A DNA stretch of 64,000 nucleotides from Cordylochernes scorpioides (GCA_030710605.1 CP092886.1:162734000-162797999); one strand, 5' to 3'; positions 44,298-55,885 are shown, counted from the first letter of the stretch. Notes: generated by a model not told the origin, from the letters alone. A program made the numbers and translations.

Positions 44298-45113
44298 TTT
44301 TTTCTGGATCATTTTTCTGGATCGAAATAAATTGTTTAATTAATTTTTCTATTTGACAATATGTAGTACAATGGTACGTAGGCAAAGCTCTGAATATTGC
44401 CACGTGGAAATTAGGAAAGACAAACTTCAGGATGACACAGAAATTCATTTAAGGCAAGAACAAACTATGAATGATAAAAAAGATAAGCAACGAGGGAAGG
44501 TTACTAAGTAGCAAAATATAAATATCAAAAATGTCACTCTGTTAATAAAATAATAAAAACTTTGCTACATAGCTCTTTCTCTATGAGAACTGTGACCCAA
44601 AGCTTGAAATTATTGTAGATACTGACATAGATCTGACGTGCCTCTACCAAGGATTCCATTGAAGTCTTGGAACTCTGTTCCTACTACCATTGCATCCTTT
44701 TTCTTTAGGTGTGAAGAGCGGCTTTGTCGTCGTATCGTCTATAGGGACATTGTCATCTTGGAGGGAAGGAAGTCTTGGCTTTGACACGGCGGTGGAATCC
44801 TGGAGTCAGTCTCGGAAAATGTAGATAACAGCACCCATGGCCTCTAGGTCTTCTCGGCGATCTTCAGTTTGTCTTCCCTAATCTACCCAGCATCTCCACC
44901 AAAATACCAGTTTATTCATTTAAGTGACGTAACAGTTTATAGAATTTCATTCTTTAGCCAGAATTTACCATCGTTTGTAAAATGGCATTGTGTTGAAGGA
45001 AAATATTCGTATTGAAGTTTTCCTTCTGTCTATTTGTGTGGATGAAATGTGTGGGAATTATATTTTTATGATAAACTACTGTGTGTGTGACACAACACCA
45101 TGTTATCTATATA
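44298..45113. other. No recognised gene
   Basis: 44395-44440 resembles Helitron interior (aaattaggaaagacaaact, caggatgacacagaaattc). 44600-44900 is more complex sequence, with no coding frame I can support. Confidence 0.35.
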
Positions 45114-45322
45114 CACTCATGGACAAAACTTAAGGAAGTTGTACCTTTAAGCATGTATATTGGGATTGAGACAATAAATCTGTAAGATATTTGATACACA
45201 GTGACCTTTATTGAAGACACGATAGGCCAAATGTAAAAAAAATTGCCTGTCTCCTTCAAAAGAATAAAATAAACGACCGGCGACACAAAGACATTCCACT
45301 TCCTTAAGTTTTGTCCATGAGT
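45114..45322 (-). mobile_element. Tc1-like MITE, family 'cactcatgg'
   Basis: Best preserved ends: TA/cactcatggacaaaacttaa ... ttaagttttgtccatgagt/aTA. Interior in reverse orientation (cagtgacctttattgaagac). Short frames inside are not genes. Confidence 0.75.
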
Positions 45323-46179
45323 ATAAATAACAATAGTTAACCTCATATATGTAAATTAAATGCACATATTAAAAAATCACGAAAGATATTAAGACTTAGA
45401 ACAAAACATCATAGAGGAATGAAGATTGGTCTAAATGTCACCACAACCTATAGCCACTGCCCAGACAGAACTTATCTCTTCCATGTTATTTTTTTCACCT
45501 GTCCAGAAATGTGTGTTTCGATAGCATTAAAAACATACCTAGATTTGTAAAATACAACTACAAACTGAACTATTGGCGGATATAGCAGAAGCAGCCAAAA
45601 GAGCGCTTGAATAAAACTGAAGAATAATTGTGAATAGGGTATAACAATAGCAGATCTAAACTGTCCATATCTTGAGTTGCAGTGAGTAATCTTGAGTTGA
45701 AGTGTCCAAAGCTTTTTCAATATAACAAAGTTTACTTTTATATTATACAACCTCCCTTTTGGCGCGCATTACGAATTTCAACATGATGATGTGAAGGAAT
45801 AAATTATTCTAAAATAGCTTTAGGAAAGGTTTTGTAATCTTGGTTTCAAAAGTCATACCAATTTATATCTAATTTATAAACCAATTTGATCCCCAAGATC
45901 TCACACTTTTAAAAAATTGATATCTGAATTGAATAGCCATGTTTGAAGAGTGTTAAATAAATGTATACATTCATAGAATCAAAAAGTAATCTGCCACCAA
46001 GTATATATTAAAACCTTTGTGTAAAGAATATCTTAAATTGCCTGTTTTAAAAGCCATGCTCGTTAATATACAGTAGCTAATTAACGACTAGAGTTGAATT
46101 TTATGTGAACATACAAAGGACCCGATTGAAATTATAATAGATTAATAACAGCATATATATAGACGTTTAGCAGTTGGAA
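45323..46179. other. No recognised gene
   Basis: Intronic sequence. Minus-strand frame 45472-45750 (92 codons) has no recognised domain. Confidence 0.35.
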
Positions 46180-46325
46180 TTCCATATGTGATGTCGCTAG
46201 GAGGGTGTACCACTGATGATCTCGAGCTTTCAAGAAAAATATGCATTATTATACATACAGAAAAATAATAAAACTATATACAAAAGGTGCTATTAATAAT
46301 TTTTCCGAACTGAGTGTATTTTTGA
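46180..46325. repeat. Foldback-family relative, copy 1
   Basis: tgtcgctaggagggtgtacc + actgatgatctcgagctttc, ending 'aataatttttccgaactga'. Paired with 47005-47130. The last part looks like a mariner terminal end. Confidence 0.45.
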
Positions 46326-46484
46326 TTCTTTCAACAGGGCCGATTTAAGAAAAAAATGTTTTGTTTTTCAAGAAAGTAGTTTTCTCAAGGAGAGGTCCTT
46401 TCACCTTCTTTCTCTAGACCTTGAGTTTCAAAGTGTGAACGAAAAGGCTCTTTCTCTTCTTTGCACCAAAAGATATTTATAAAT

Positions 46485-46800
46485 CATAATGCCCACTCTT
46501 CTTCACCGCTAGACAGCAGACAATAAATAATGTTGTAGATCTATATCAATTTGTAAATAGCAGAGAGAATTATCATAGGTTTAACTATTTTTGTATATAT
46601 ATATTTGTGATTATCTTTCTAACCTGGAAGGTTCAGGTTCCTAATATATATTATTGTTTCTCTTTATAATTTTTAAAAAAATTACCTTGTCTTGTATAAT
46701 ATGTTTATAACTGTTTCTGTTTTAAAAAAAATGTAAATCGACGAAAGTGTCCCTAGCCGGGATAACGCGTTTTGTGTGTTAAAATAAATATTGAATTATC
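46485..46800 (+). repeat. LINE 3'UTR fragment
   Basis: Follows 36715-36990 closely: atgcccactcttcttcaccg, 'gtagatctatatcaatttgt', 'aacctggaaggttcaggtt', ending 'ctagccgggataacgcgttt'. No intact coding part. Confidence 0.65.
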
Positions 46801-47004
46801 ATAATACTTTTAGCTGCTCTAACTATTATCTAGAACTAACCTCAATGTCGATAAGATTTTAAAATATTTTTTATATTGAATATTTAATTAAAACTTTATA
46901 TAACACTCAAAGTGGGATCAATCATATCCAGGAATGCTAAATATTCAGAGAAATATAAAAATAGATTATACATTTTTAATAAAAATTCCTCCTTTTGGAA
47001 AAAT

Positions 47005-47530
47005 AATGGTGGTGTCGTTAGGAGGGTTCCCTACTGATGAACCCGAGCTTCCAAGAAATATATTCATTATTATAATCGGGTGAAGTAAAACTACATACAA
47101 GGTGCGATCAATAATTTCCCGAACTGACCGCATAACTAAATTTTGCAATATATAAACGATCTTCGAAATATGATCATTTTACATCAATAAATCGCTTCCA
47201 TATTTTTTTCCAGCGAATGAAAGAAGAAGAAAATGCGAATTTTCCAACGCTCCTTGAGATCATGAGCGATTTTATTTTGTTTGATTGATTTTTCATTCCA
47301 AAAATATTCTCCGTCGTGATCATTTTCAAATTGAGGTAAAGATAAATAGTTTGAGAATAAATATAGAAAATAGGGAGGTTGGGTATGAAAACATTTTTCC
47401 CCCGAGGAGAGTGACAGGGATTCACTAACACGTCGGGAACTAAATAAAAAAATGCTTGATGTAGCCATATATTCTTTCAACGAACTTCCAATCAACAAAT
47501 AACCTTCATTGAACATATATACTTTCAATA
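47005..47530 (-). pseudogene. Probable mariner relic with foldback-family end
   Basis: 47008-47130 matches 46180-46325 and ends in 'caataatttcccgaactga'. On the minus strand 47184-47420 can be read, with frame changes, as a mariner-like C-terminus (PPYFLYLF, FENDHDGEYF, KIAHDLKERW, SLEKNMEAI). Highly degraded and tentative. Confidence 0.35.
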
Positions 47531-47579
47531 ACTTTTATTGATTTATATTTTGTAATAATATATATATCCATAGAAGCAT

Positions 47580-47935
47580 AAGGCGCCTCTCCAGTCAAAA
47601 TAAACGTTAAAACCTGACGCCATCTATTGACCGTCGCCGCAAACTAGCGGCCTCGGGTCGGTGACAAAGCCACAACACCAGCTTTGGCAAATTTGAAAGC
47701 GTCCACCTAGAGACCATGGTTTCGGGCTAATGGCCCTCATCAGCCTAGGGCGGACTTTATTACATGAGATCCAAACGAGATCTAATGGAATCTTCACAAT
47801 CTACCAAAGAGGTGTTTTGCTGGCAAGGTGGCTGAGCCCAATCTATGGCTAGAATATAGATAGAAAAAATAGATGGCGTCAGGTTTTGACGGGAGAGGCG
47901 CCCAATGCTTCTATGGATCAATTTCCTCCCGACAA
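47580..47935 (-). repeat. PLE terminal repeat with intact hammerhead, copy 1
   Basis: Shares its whole length with the copy at 47958-48285 and with 6860-7080: 'gcgcctctccagtcaaaata', 'ctcgggtcggtgacaaagcc', 'gagaccatggtttcgggcta', 'accaaagaggtgttttgctg'. The two copies are in direct orientation, 22 bp apart, as expected for PLE terminal repeats in tandem. Ends are short inverted repeats (gcgcctctcc.gtcaaaa / ttttgacgggagaggcgc). Confidence 0.65.
47701..47755 (-). ncRNA. Hammerhead ribozyme (type I), apparently intact
   Basis: Read on the minus strand. Stem I has 10 pairs with a 2x1 internal loop (47744-47755 with 47711-47701). The core CTGATGA is at 47743-47737. Stem II GGGC/GCCC has a CATTA loop (47736-47724). 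GAAA begins at 47723. Stem III is ACC/GGT with a 2-nt loop, and GTC forms the cleavage triplet with cleavage after 47712. Every invariant core nucleotide is present, including the G10.1-C11.1 pair. Hammerheads with short stem III are known in Penelope-like element terminal repeats; whether this one cuts is untested. Confidence 0.82.
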
Positions 47936-47957
47936 ATATATCCATATATATATATGG

Positions 47958-48285
47958 ACACCTCTCCCGTCAAAATAGACTCAAAACCTAGGCGTCATCT
48001 ATCGACCGTCTCGGAAAACTAGAGGACTCGGGTCGGTGACAGAGCCAAAATGCCATCTTTGGCAAATCCAGAACGTCAACCTGGAGACCATGGTTCCGGG
48101 CTAATGGTCCTTCTCAGTGCAGAGGGTAATTTTTGACTTCAAAAGACCCTCAAGGGATCTAATGGAATCTTCAGAATCTACCAAAGAGGTGTTTAGCTGG
48201 CAAAGTGGCTAGGCTAATTCTTCAACCGATATAGGGAAAGACATATAGTATTCATGTCTATTTGATGGGAGAAGTTACCTTTTTT
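47958..48285 (-). repeat. PLE terminal repeat, copy 2 (hammerhead decayed)
   Basis: Second direct copy. The corresponding hammerhead at 48066-48125 reads CTGAGAA in the core and GGAA for GAAA, so catalysis should be lost although the GTC triplet and stem arms remain. Confidence 0.65.
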
Positions 48286-48350
48286 TGAATATATGAATAT
48301 ATTCCCAGAAAAATTTACACATATCCATCAACTTCACAAATACACATTTA

Positions 48351-48554
48351 CACGCATGGACAAAACTTAAGGAAGTGGAAAGTCTTTGATTTCGCCGGTT
48401 GTCTATTTTTTTAAGGAGACAGAGGCAATTTTGTTCACACTTGGTTATCTCGTGTGTCTTCAATAAAGGCCACTGTAATATATTTCAGAGTTATTGTCTG
48501 AATCCCGATATACATGCTAAAAGTTACAACTTCCTTAAGTTTTGTCTATGAGTG
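48351..48554 (+). mobile_element. Tc1-like MITE, family 'cactcatgg'
   Basis: TA/cacgcatggacaaaacttaa ... cttaagttttgtctatgagtg/TA with interior 'gtgtcttcaataaaggccac'. Confidence 0.75.
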
Positions 48555-48659
48555 TAGACAATTAAGTTGAATAATAAACAGGGAGAATATTATAAACACC
48601 AAAGAATTAAAAGAATTTAGTGAAATAAAAGATAATATAAACCAAAGGATTAAAGCGTC

Positions 48660-48980
48660 CCACGAAACTTTATGGATGTCTGGGCGGCGGCTCGGTTCCA
48701 GGAAGAAGGATCAGAGGCGGGCAAACAATCCACCGTGGGGGAGATAAGACGTCTGGGCGGCGCACTTACATGTCTGACGCCGCGCGCGAATATATTTGGA
48801 CCGAAACTCGGGTTTGCAAGGAACAACAATCTCCGACGTATTCTGTCAACATCTCTCGACAGCTACAAAATAACCACTTTTTATTTTCCATTTTGAAAAG
48901 AAAACTTGAAGAGAAAGCTTTAAAAACAATAGGAATGGTAGTAAGAAATAACGCGTTTGGGATCTTGGGAATTCCTTAAT
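48660..48980 (+). other. GC-rich island with overlapping open frames, unknown
   Basis: 48670-48860 is strikingly GC- and CpG-rich (gtctgggcggcggctcggtt, cgccgcgcgcgaatatattt). Two overlapping + strand frames cross it (48672-48896 and 48770-48979); neither shows a domain I recognise. It is not the caudal homeobox exon. It could be an unrecognised exon, an alternative promoter or a conserved regulatory element. Confidence 0.3.
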
Positions 48981-49129
48981 GTTAAGAAATAAGGAACTTT
49001 GATATAGGTTGATTTTAAACATATATATCTTGATTGAACAAAGTTGATATTGTGAAAGGTATAAAAACTATTGTTGAAAGTGTAGTAAAACTGTTAACTC
49101 GTAGAAGTAGAAAGTTCTTTCTTCTTCTT

Positions 49130-49235
49130 CTTTCTTATCTCCACTCAATCATATTAGGGTGTCAAGCTTGAAAAGCTTGAGACTTTTGATGGTGTCTGCT
49201 GGAGATGAGTAGAGCTCATCAATGGATGAGTCAAT
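49130..49235. repeat. Retroposon fragment, pair with 50740
   Basis: cttcttcttctttcttatct, 'ccactcaatcatatt', 'tcaagcttgaaaagcttgag'. Same start as the element at 50740-51130. Confidence 0.5.
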
Positions 49236-49269
49236 ACAGTCAATAATGTAAGTTCTTTCTTAAATTCGC

Positions 49270-49485
49270 GTATGAAGTGAGTCCCGGTGGGAAGAGTGGA
49301 TTTCCAAAAAAGGAAACGACGAGGCGGTCTCGAGAAAAGGGCGGTCGTTTACTCGGGAAAAATGTCTGGAGATAACTCTCAAATCTTATCACGTGGTTCT
49401 GCGTCGACAGCTCCGTCTCAGGTTATTTACCGATCAACACATGAGCGGCCCGAGTCATCAAGAAAGACATAAAGGAAGATTCCAA
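49270..49485 (+). other. GC-rich island with 61-codon open frame, unknown
   Basis: 49287-49472 encodes a basic, Ser/Arg-rich peptide (RVDFQKRKRRGGLEKR..., SRGSASTAPSQVIYRS). Composition stands out from the intron. No homologue that I can name; could be an exon of an unknown gene or a regulatory island. Confidence 0.3.
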
Positions 49486-49877
49486 CCTTGGTGATGATTT
49501 CTAATGGATGATGGTTTCTCTCTCAAATATTTAGAATCCAATATTTTGGTCACATTTTTCTCTCTAGCCATAAAATGTAAATTGATATATAAAACTATTT
49601 CAAACACTTATATAAGTAGAAGGTTCTTGAATCTGTGTCTTCCTCTAAGAAAGAGAGAGCCTAGATTTGAAATTTCTCTCTATAGTTGGAAGATGATGCT
49701 GTATGTAATGCTTTGTTTTCCTTTATATTGCGCATGGAGTATGTCAGAGCACAAATGTTTCCAGATTCCGCTGACCAATCCGGGACGAGTAGACAAAACG
49801 CTGGGGAGTTAACTTCTCACACACTGCGGCAGTATTACAAGTTAACTGTATTTAATTTGCTTTAAATAATACAACAG
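49486..49877. other. No recognised gene
   Basis: A 102-codon + strand frame at 49504-49812 has no recognisable domain. Confidence 0.3.
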
Positions 49878-49990
49878 GTTTCTGAAGAAGAGTTTTTTTT
49901 TCATTTTATTAATGTTAGCTCAAAAGCTTTCGGGAATCTCTGCCTTCTACAGGAGAGTACAGGAAACCTTTTGTATTATTTGTATCCAGG
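49878..49990. repeat. PLE-type inverted repeat
   Basis: Outer arms aataatacaacaggttt and aaaccttttgtattatt. On the minus strand the centre reads ctcctgtagaaggcagagat + tcccgaaagcttttgagcta, the CTGTNGA-stem-CGAAAGCT module. Confidence 0.55.
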
Positions 49991-50479
49991 ATATTTAAAT
50001 CAAGTAAATTGATATGTTTGCGTCATCCGCAGTACTGCTGCTCACTTACACATTCCGTCAATTTCCTCAAGTTCTAAATTGGTACAATTTGTATTATAGA
50101 TTAAAATAACAAGGTAAAAAGTCCGGTTCCAAGTAAGTAATTCGTACATGACGTTTTGGTGTGAGGATCTAAACTCCAAATGACTCTTTAATCTTAAATT
50201 TTCATTTTAGTTTACACCCATTGCCTAATTGTCTTAATTGATGAAAATTGACATTTTAATATTCAAGTTGAATCTAATTTATTGGATTGTTGCTTGCTTA
50301 CTGATTAACAGGAGAATTAAAAAATCGTTAGGACCATCGTACACGATGTCATTGAACTTGTTCAATCACCAGAGTCAGTTAACTACACAGCTGAAACCGC
50401 TGCTCTGTAATGCACTTCAACTTGATGTTGGATGAGGATATCTTTCGTTTTATGTAGAAACTGACTTCATCAAATAATT

Positions 50480-50700
50480 ATTTCGAACTATGAAATCGAT
50501 TTATCACAAAGTGGATCTTCCTCATTCTACCATTTCAGACAAATCACCGAAAATATTCAGACAAAACGGTCAACCTATATACCATGGCTTAGAGCTATGA
50601 CCCTCATCAGTGCAGGAGCGGCTTCAATTGTCTACCATCCTACGAGAGAAGTCATAGAATTGGCCGAATATGTCTAAAAGATATTTAACAGATTAATGTC
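50480..50700 (-). repeat. PLE terminal repeat, decayed hammerhead
   Basis: On the minus strand 50625-50565 reads cactgatgagggtcatagct, then 'ctaagccatggtatatagg'. The CTGATGA is intact, but GAAA has become TAAG and stem II is weakened. Same family as 47580. Confidence 0.55.
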
Positions 50701-50739
50701 TGAACTTTTGAATGCGATTTTTGAAAATTTCAAAACTAT

Positions 50740-51130
50740 TGTTTTCTTCTTCTTCTTCTTTCTTATCTCCATTCAATCATATTTGGAGTATCAAGCTTGT
50801 AAAGCTTGAGATCATAATGACTGGGTGAAGTAGAATGCGTCTGCCTTGGTCTCATTAAGACTAGGAGCACTACTCAGTGGCAGGCCGACTTAGCTCCAAA
50901 AGAAATGGCTGCCTCTGACATGAGGAACAGACGCCATGTGCAGCCGCTCCTAACATGGAGTACAAACGCTGCTCCTCCTGTATCCCTGGATTAGGAGTCC
51001 TTACAGGGTACTATCAGCCGGAGCAGCTGAACTCAGGTTTTTTAGCGAGCTTGTTACTGCTCCCCTCCTCCTTTTTCATCCGGGCTTGGGACCGGCAAAG
51101 GCGGAGTTACTAGTGTTATGACTTATTGAT
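50740..51130. repeat. Retroposon-like element with (TTC)n edge
   Basis: Starts with cttcttcttcttctttctta at the left and runs through a GC-rich body (ggcaggccgacttagctcca, cgctgctcctcctgtatccc, gggaccggcaaaggcggagt). Its left edge is shared with 49130. Probably a SINE or LINE tail with a simple-repeat end on the minus strand; family unknown. Confidence 0.45.
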
Positions 51131-51454
51131 CTGAATCTGTGAGTTATTCACGGAGAATATCTAAAAATAAATTTGATTAATGAATTATTTTTTAAAATGT
51201 ATATTTTTTTTTAAGAAGAAGAAGAAGAGAGAGAGGGGCCTTTTATTAATCTATTTTATATGCTGAATGTGTGTATAGAAATATCATATTCAGTCATAAC
51301 CATTTACATTATGTTTTCGTGGTGTAATACAGTGCATTCACTTTGTTAGGTGGGACGGGTAACTGACCAAAAATTGAGACAATATTAAAATGATGGAAGC
51401 GCAATATAGAAGAACTATGAAAGAGATAATATAAAGTTCTATAAAGCAATAATG

Positions 51455-51745
51455 CGCCATCTATTTATAACAAATGAAAACATCTAGACGCGAATCTTTC
51501 TTTCACACATATATCAAACTTCTACTGTCCTTACTGCGATGAAAAATATTGAAAGGGCTTGGCTCTTCAGCGGTGAACCCTCCCAGTGGTCGTGTAAAAT
51601 AAATTGGCGAAACCGCTGGGAGGGTTCACCACTGATGAGCAAAGCCCTTCCAATATTTTTCATCGCAGTAAGGACAGTAGATGTTTAATTGATGTGTGAA
51701 AGAAAGATTCGCGTCTAAATGTTTTCATTTTCTATATAAAGTTCT
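51455..51745. repeat. Foldback element, family 'ctcatcagtggtgaaccc'
   Basis: Arms run from 'gaaaacatctagacgcgaat' to 'ggctcttcagcggtgaaccc' and back. The spacer includes 'ttggcgaaaccgctgggagg'. Outer part differs from the 36-kb subfamily. Confidence 0.7.
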
Positions 51746-53807
51746 TTCGAACACTAGAAATATAGTTTACCCTTTTTTTTCTCACGTGGAATCTTCATGA
51801 TTCAACGCCCAAATGTACGTTCAGAAAGATTTCGGGGTTTAGCTGAAGAATTGGGATTATAACATATTAAAGATATATAATTATTATGAAATTTAAAATC
51901 GTATTGAATAATAGTGAAGTGGATCGTAGAAAAAATTAAAGCATTTTATTTACAATGACTTTAGAGAACTCGTCTGTTGCAGGCGGGAAAGAAACCATGG
52001 TTTCACTTAAATTTTATTATTAGCCATAGACTATTGAAGCTGAAATCATACATATCGAATGAAAACATCAACCAGAATAGAATCGCGTGTTTAAAGTCAA
52101 ATAGAGATTCAATATAGAGAAGCACATTGGATGTTTTTGTGTAAGTGGTCACCGGGGCGAGAGATTTCATGATATTAATAAACTTTTAATCACCTTACAG
52201 AGTCGTTAGATGGAGTCTTGTACTTCTGTACCCGCCTTATTATTCACTCGCAGAACGCTAATCAGCCTCAGGTCTTTCTTTCAATTTGTAGCCTTTAATT
52301 TCTCCTTACCATCAAAGTTTTTTTTTTTTTTAGTCCAAGTTTCATCAATGTATTGTGGTCTAGGCCGGCTCGTTCACCCACTGAACACGCCTGGTCGGTG
52401 ATTAATGAACGGTTTTAACTGGGTATTCATTATAGAACGACTTGGCCAGATGAACTTTTCCAATGTGAGAAGCAGCACATGGTCTGACATACCTCAAACA
52501 CAAATTATCCTCACTTTCAAACTTAACCGTGCTTCAGAAGTTATTACTAATCGTGTTGGCTGCGCAATATACATGACTTTCTATTTTTGCTGGAAAATAT
52601 GGTATTTGCCCTTTAAATACGGTATTTATTATACTTTGTGTTTTCTTTATCTTGAAAAGTCAGAGGTATATTGTGCGTATTTGTATGTAAATATATCTAT
52701 TGAAGGTTCTCGGAACTTATAAAGTGCGTTTATATAAGTTCGACATGCTATGCATTCATGAGATTTTTTAAAGTTCTGAGTGATCACTTCAACTTTCTAG
52801 TAGGGTTCTGGGGGCCTTTGATAAGAATGTACAATTGGTAAAAATGATTCATGATAGATAATCTAGGCAATATGCGCTTTAGATTTTAAAAAGATTATCT
52901 ACAACATTTTAATATTAGAATATAAACATTTTGAAAAATATTTAGAAAACATCCTATCGCTTTGAAGAAATTTCGTGGTGTAGAAGCAACGAAATAAGGT
53001 CTACTTTACCGTCCAAGATTAGAATGTATTTAGGACTTTGTACCAAGAAATATTCTAAGGGCTGAAAGCAGCTTTGGAGGATGGCGCAATAAAACAAATA
53101 CTATGTACAATGATCAACGTTGCTAGAGAAAACCTTTTGACTACCTTTGCAAGCCAGCATAAGGAAATGATCAAACTTATAATTCATCGTGGTGTGTTCT
53201 TCAATCTATGTGTGAAGGAATAGCTGGAGCATTAAATGGCGAATGGGTGAAGAGATCTGCTGTTAACTCAAAGCCCTGGAAGACAAATAGATTATCACGA
53301 AGAAAGGGAAGTCCAAAGTAACGAGATAGGAGGGAAGATAAAGGATTTACGACCTGCGTGTGCAATGAATAAGAGGAGATGAGATTAAAGAATCTGAAGA
53401 ATTATGGACCTCATTTTTCTCGTCTCTTCCTTTTTCAGAGTTCCCATCTTCACAAAAGTAATCAAGAAAATATTAGCGGTCAATTTTACAATGAGACAAT
53501 AGACACGTTCCGCTTGATCAGGCACATTCCCATTTGTTGAAAGCTAGAAATACGCTGATAGATGTGAGTCAATTTATAGGTTTAGTACAGAATATATTAA
53601 GTACTTTCATTAACGTAGCATTTTAAGTGGGAATTTGTGTGACCTGCTTGAAAGAAAGAAGAAAATTAAAGAAAAATATTTCCTACCTTAAACTCGAAAG
53701 AGTTACAGCCTGAAAACTATTTACGAATAATTGTTGGGTCTCGCGTCCAAAATTATCCTTCAAATATAGCCGGAAGCTCTCTGAACGGCTATTATTATTA
53801 TGAAGAT
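51746..53807. other. ~2 kb without recognised gene or repeat
   Basis: More complex sequence than the repeat-rich parts. Open frames at 52210-52401 and 52405-52722 lie next to each other on the plus strand but have no recognised domain and no good codon signal. Probably single-copy intron. Confidence 0.4.
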
Positions 53808-53960
53808 GAGGTTGCCTCTGGACAGCATTCATAGTTTTAAAAATTAAAGATACTTCGGACAGTAAATTTTTATTAATCTCGACGTTTCAACAAAACACCT
53901 TTTGTCCTCGTCAAGAGCAAATAAAAATTAAAGCATTCGGCAAGGCGTTAAAAATTATTC
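53808..53960 (-). repeat. PLE terminal fragment with hammerhead-like end
   Basis: Minus strand: ttgacgaggacaaaaggtgt + tttgttgaaacgtcgagatt. It has hammerhead order with GAAACGTC intact, but the core begins TTGACGA instead of CTGACGA. Shared with 55675-55885. Confidence 0.5.
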
Positions 53961-54290
53961 TAAGATTGCAAGGTTATACTCACGCGATATTTTAAATTTT
54001 GTACATCTAAAGAAAGATTCAAAAAACAAATATTTAACTCATAAAACACTATGATCTTGTTATTTATGAAATTAATTCAGTTTAGAACCGTTTTTATAAA
54101 GTTCTTCTTCTACAGCCGTCATTGTTGGACAGTACGGGTGAGGTTTTTATCCAGACAGTCTCTGTAGGCTAACATGGGAAATATTTCATCCATATATTTG
54201 GTGCTTGGTTCTTAATTCTGTACTTTTTATAACTGCATCTTGTTCACATACACGAAGTTTTATATTATTCTTTTATATGATATATATATA

Positions 54291-54335
54291 CTAGCGGATG
54301 TACCCGGCTTCGCCCAGGTTTTTCTCGAGGGAATG
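54291..54335 (-). mobile_element. Helitron 3' end, rest unresolved
   Basis: Plus-strand ACTAGcggatgtacccggct + tcgcccaggtttt is the reverse complement of the CTAG-ended hairpin of the 8.5-10.7 kb Helitrons. I could not locate its 5' end. Confidence 0.6.
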
Positions 54336-54580
54336 TTTGTAGTCTAGTAATAAGAAAATATACTACACCTAAAAACTATCAGAGAAAAGAGAAACCACGG
54401 AAGGTGAACAGAAAAATGCTTACAATGGATGTATATGTTTACGATATCAAGTTAAATAAAAACAAAGATAAAATTTGCATATGTTGGTCACTATAAATTT
54501 GTATATTTGTTAGGCGAAATTAGAAACATGATAATTATCTTAAAATTGCTTGTTTAAGACGATTAATCCTTTCAAAATAT

Positions 54581-54744
54581 TATAATAACGATTAGATTCG
54601 ATAAGGATAAGTTTCTTTATTTGTAAAATTAATTCGAGCTTTCGGGCGCAAGCTGCCCTTCTACAGAAGCAGCTTGCGCCCGAAAGCTCGAATTAATTTT
54701 ACAAATAAAGAAACTTATCCTTATCGAATCTAATCGTTATTATA
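54581..54744. repeat. Near-perfect 164-bp palindrome (PLE-type module)
   Basis: tataataacgattagattcg ... gagctttcgggcgcaagctg, 12-bp spacer, then the exact reverse. Each arm holds the 'GAAAGCTC' end and the centre 'ccttctacag' (CTGTAGAAGG reversed), the same module as 10768 and 33064. Confidence 0.75.
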
Positions 54745-54759
54745 AAATTGCTTGTATTG

Positions 54760-55674
54760 AATATTTTTTAGATTGAGATTATTAGCTAGTATGTAAAAAA
54801 ATTAACTCTGTTGAAATTTAATTTTGTATTTATATATAAATGAAATTAACTCTGTTGATTTTTTTTATTTAATCGATAACAGCGAAGTTACGCATGTTAA
54901 TGTTAGGAAATATATTTTGATGTTAAGCAAAACCTGCTCCATCTCGTTTTACATAAATGTTGAAAATTTGGTTGAAATTGATGCATTGTAACGAAAGTTT
55001 TTAGTGATGTCCACTTATGAAATTTCCATTTTATTAATATAGATGCTTGCACACACATATACACCCACCACACAGAATTTATCATCAAAAATATAAAATA
55101 AGACCGAGAGTGATAATACAATAAGCGGTAGAGCGTTATATACGGGAAATATGAAACGACAAATTGAAATCGAGACCGAGGGAGTAGCACAAAAACGAAA
55201 TAGTTTCTTAAGTGCTAAAACGAAATTATTCTGCATTGTGTGTATATCTATTTAATATCATAGAATGCCAATATTTAGGTGAAGAAAGAGAAACACTCTT
55301 AAAAACACCTTCTGGGGACTTAGCAACCCACTGAAGACGATGAGAATTATTTCAGAAAAGAAAAATATAGCAATAGAACTCTATAATTTCTACAGATCAA
55401 TTGTAAATAGATTCATACACAAAAGAGGTAATGGGGAAAGTTTTAGAACAGATGTGTAAATAAATCCATTTTCAAACAAAGACTCGCGTGCACAAGGGGA
55501 AAGGGAGAGGAATTTCTGTATTGTTTTGTTGTTGTGTAGCGAATCCATACAGGGCAATTGGCCCTAATAAAAGCCTTTTATTGTTGTTGTTGTATACCTG
55601 TTTAATAACATGACATTTTTAAAATTGCAATATATTCATTTGAAATGTATTTAATTTGTATATCGTAAAGATAG
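54760..55674. other. No recognised gene; retroposon tail at 55540-55595
   Basis: 55545-55595 (acagggcaattggccctaat + aaaagccttttattgttgtt) is a + strand TTG-repeat tail related to 16601 and 18872. Minus frames around 54903-55236 have no recognised domain. Confidence 0.4.
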
Positions 55675-55885
55675 AGGCTGCCTGGCCGGCATTCATAGTT
55701 CTTCAAATTAAAGATACTTCGGCCAGTAAATCTATTTTATTGTCTTGAAGTTTCGACAAAAATCTTATGTCCTCGTCAGGAGCGAACAAAAATTAAAACA
55801 TTAGGCAAAGTGTTAGAAATTATTTTTATCGAAACGTCGAGACAACAAAAAAATTTACTGGCCGAAGTGTCTTTTATTTGAAGAA
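55675..55885. repeat. PLE-type foldback with hammerhead-like core
   Basis: Arms 'acttcggccagtaaatctat' and 'tttactggccgaagtgtct'. On the minus strand 55790-55745 reads cctgacgaggacataagatt + tttgtcgaaacttcaagaca: CTGACGA and GAAAC are intact, but the stems are imperfect and the cleavage triplet is TTC. Confidence 0.5.

Noticed and set aside
48672-48979. Second caudal exon
   Set aside because: Neither frame contains homeodomain residues such as KDKYRVVYTD or WFQNRRAK.
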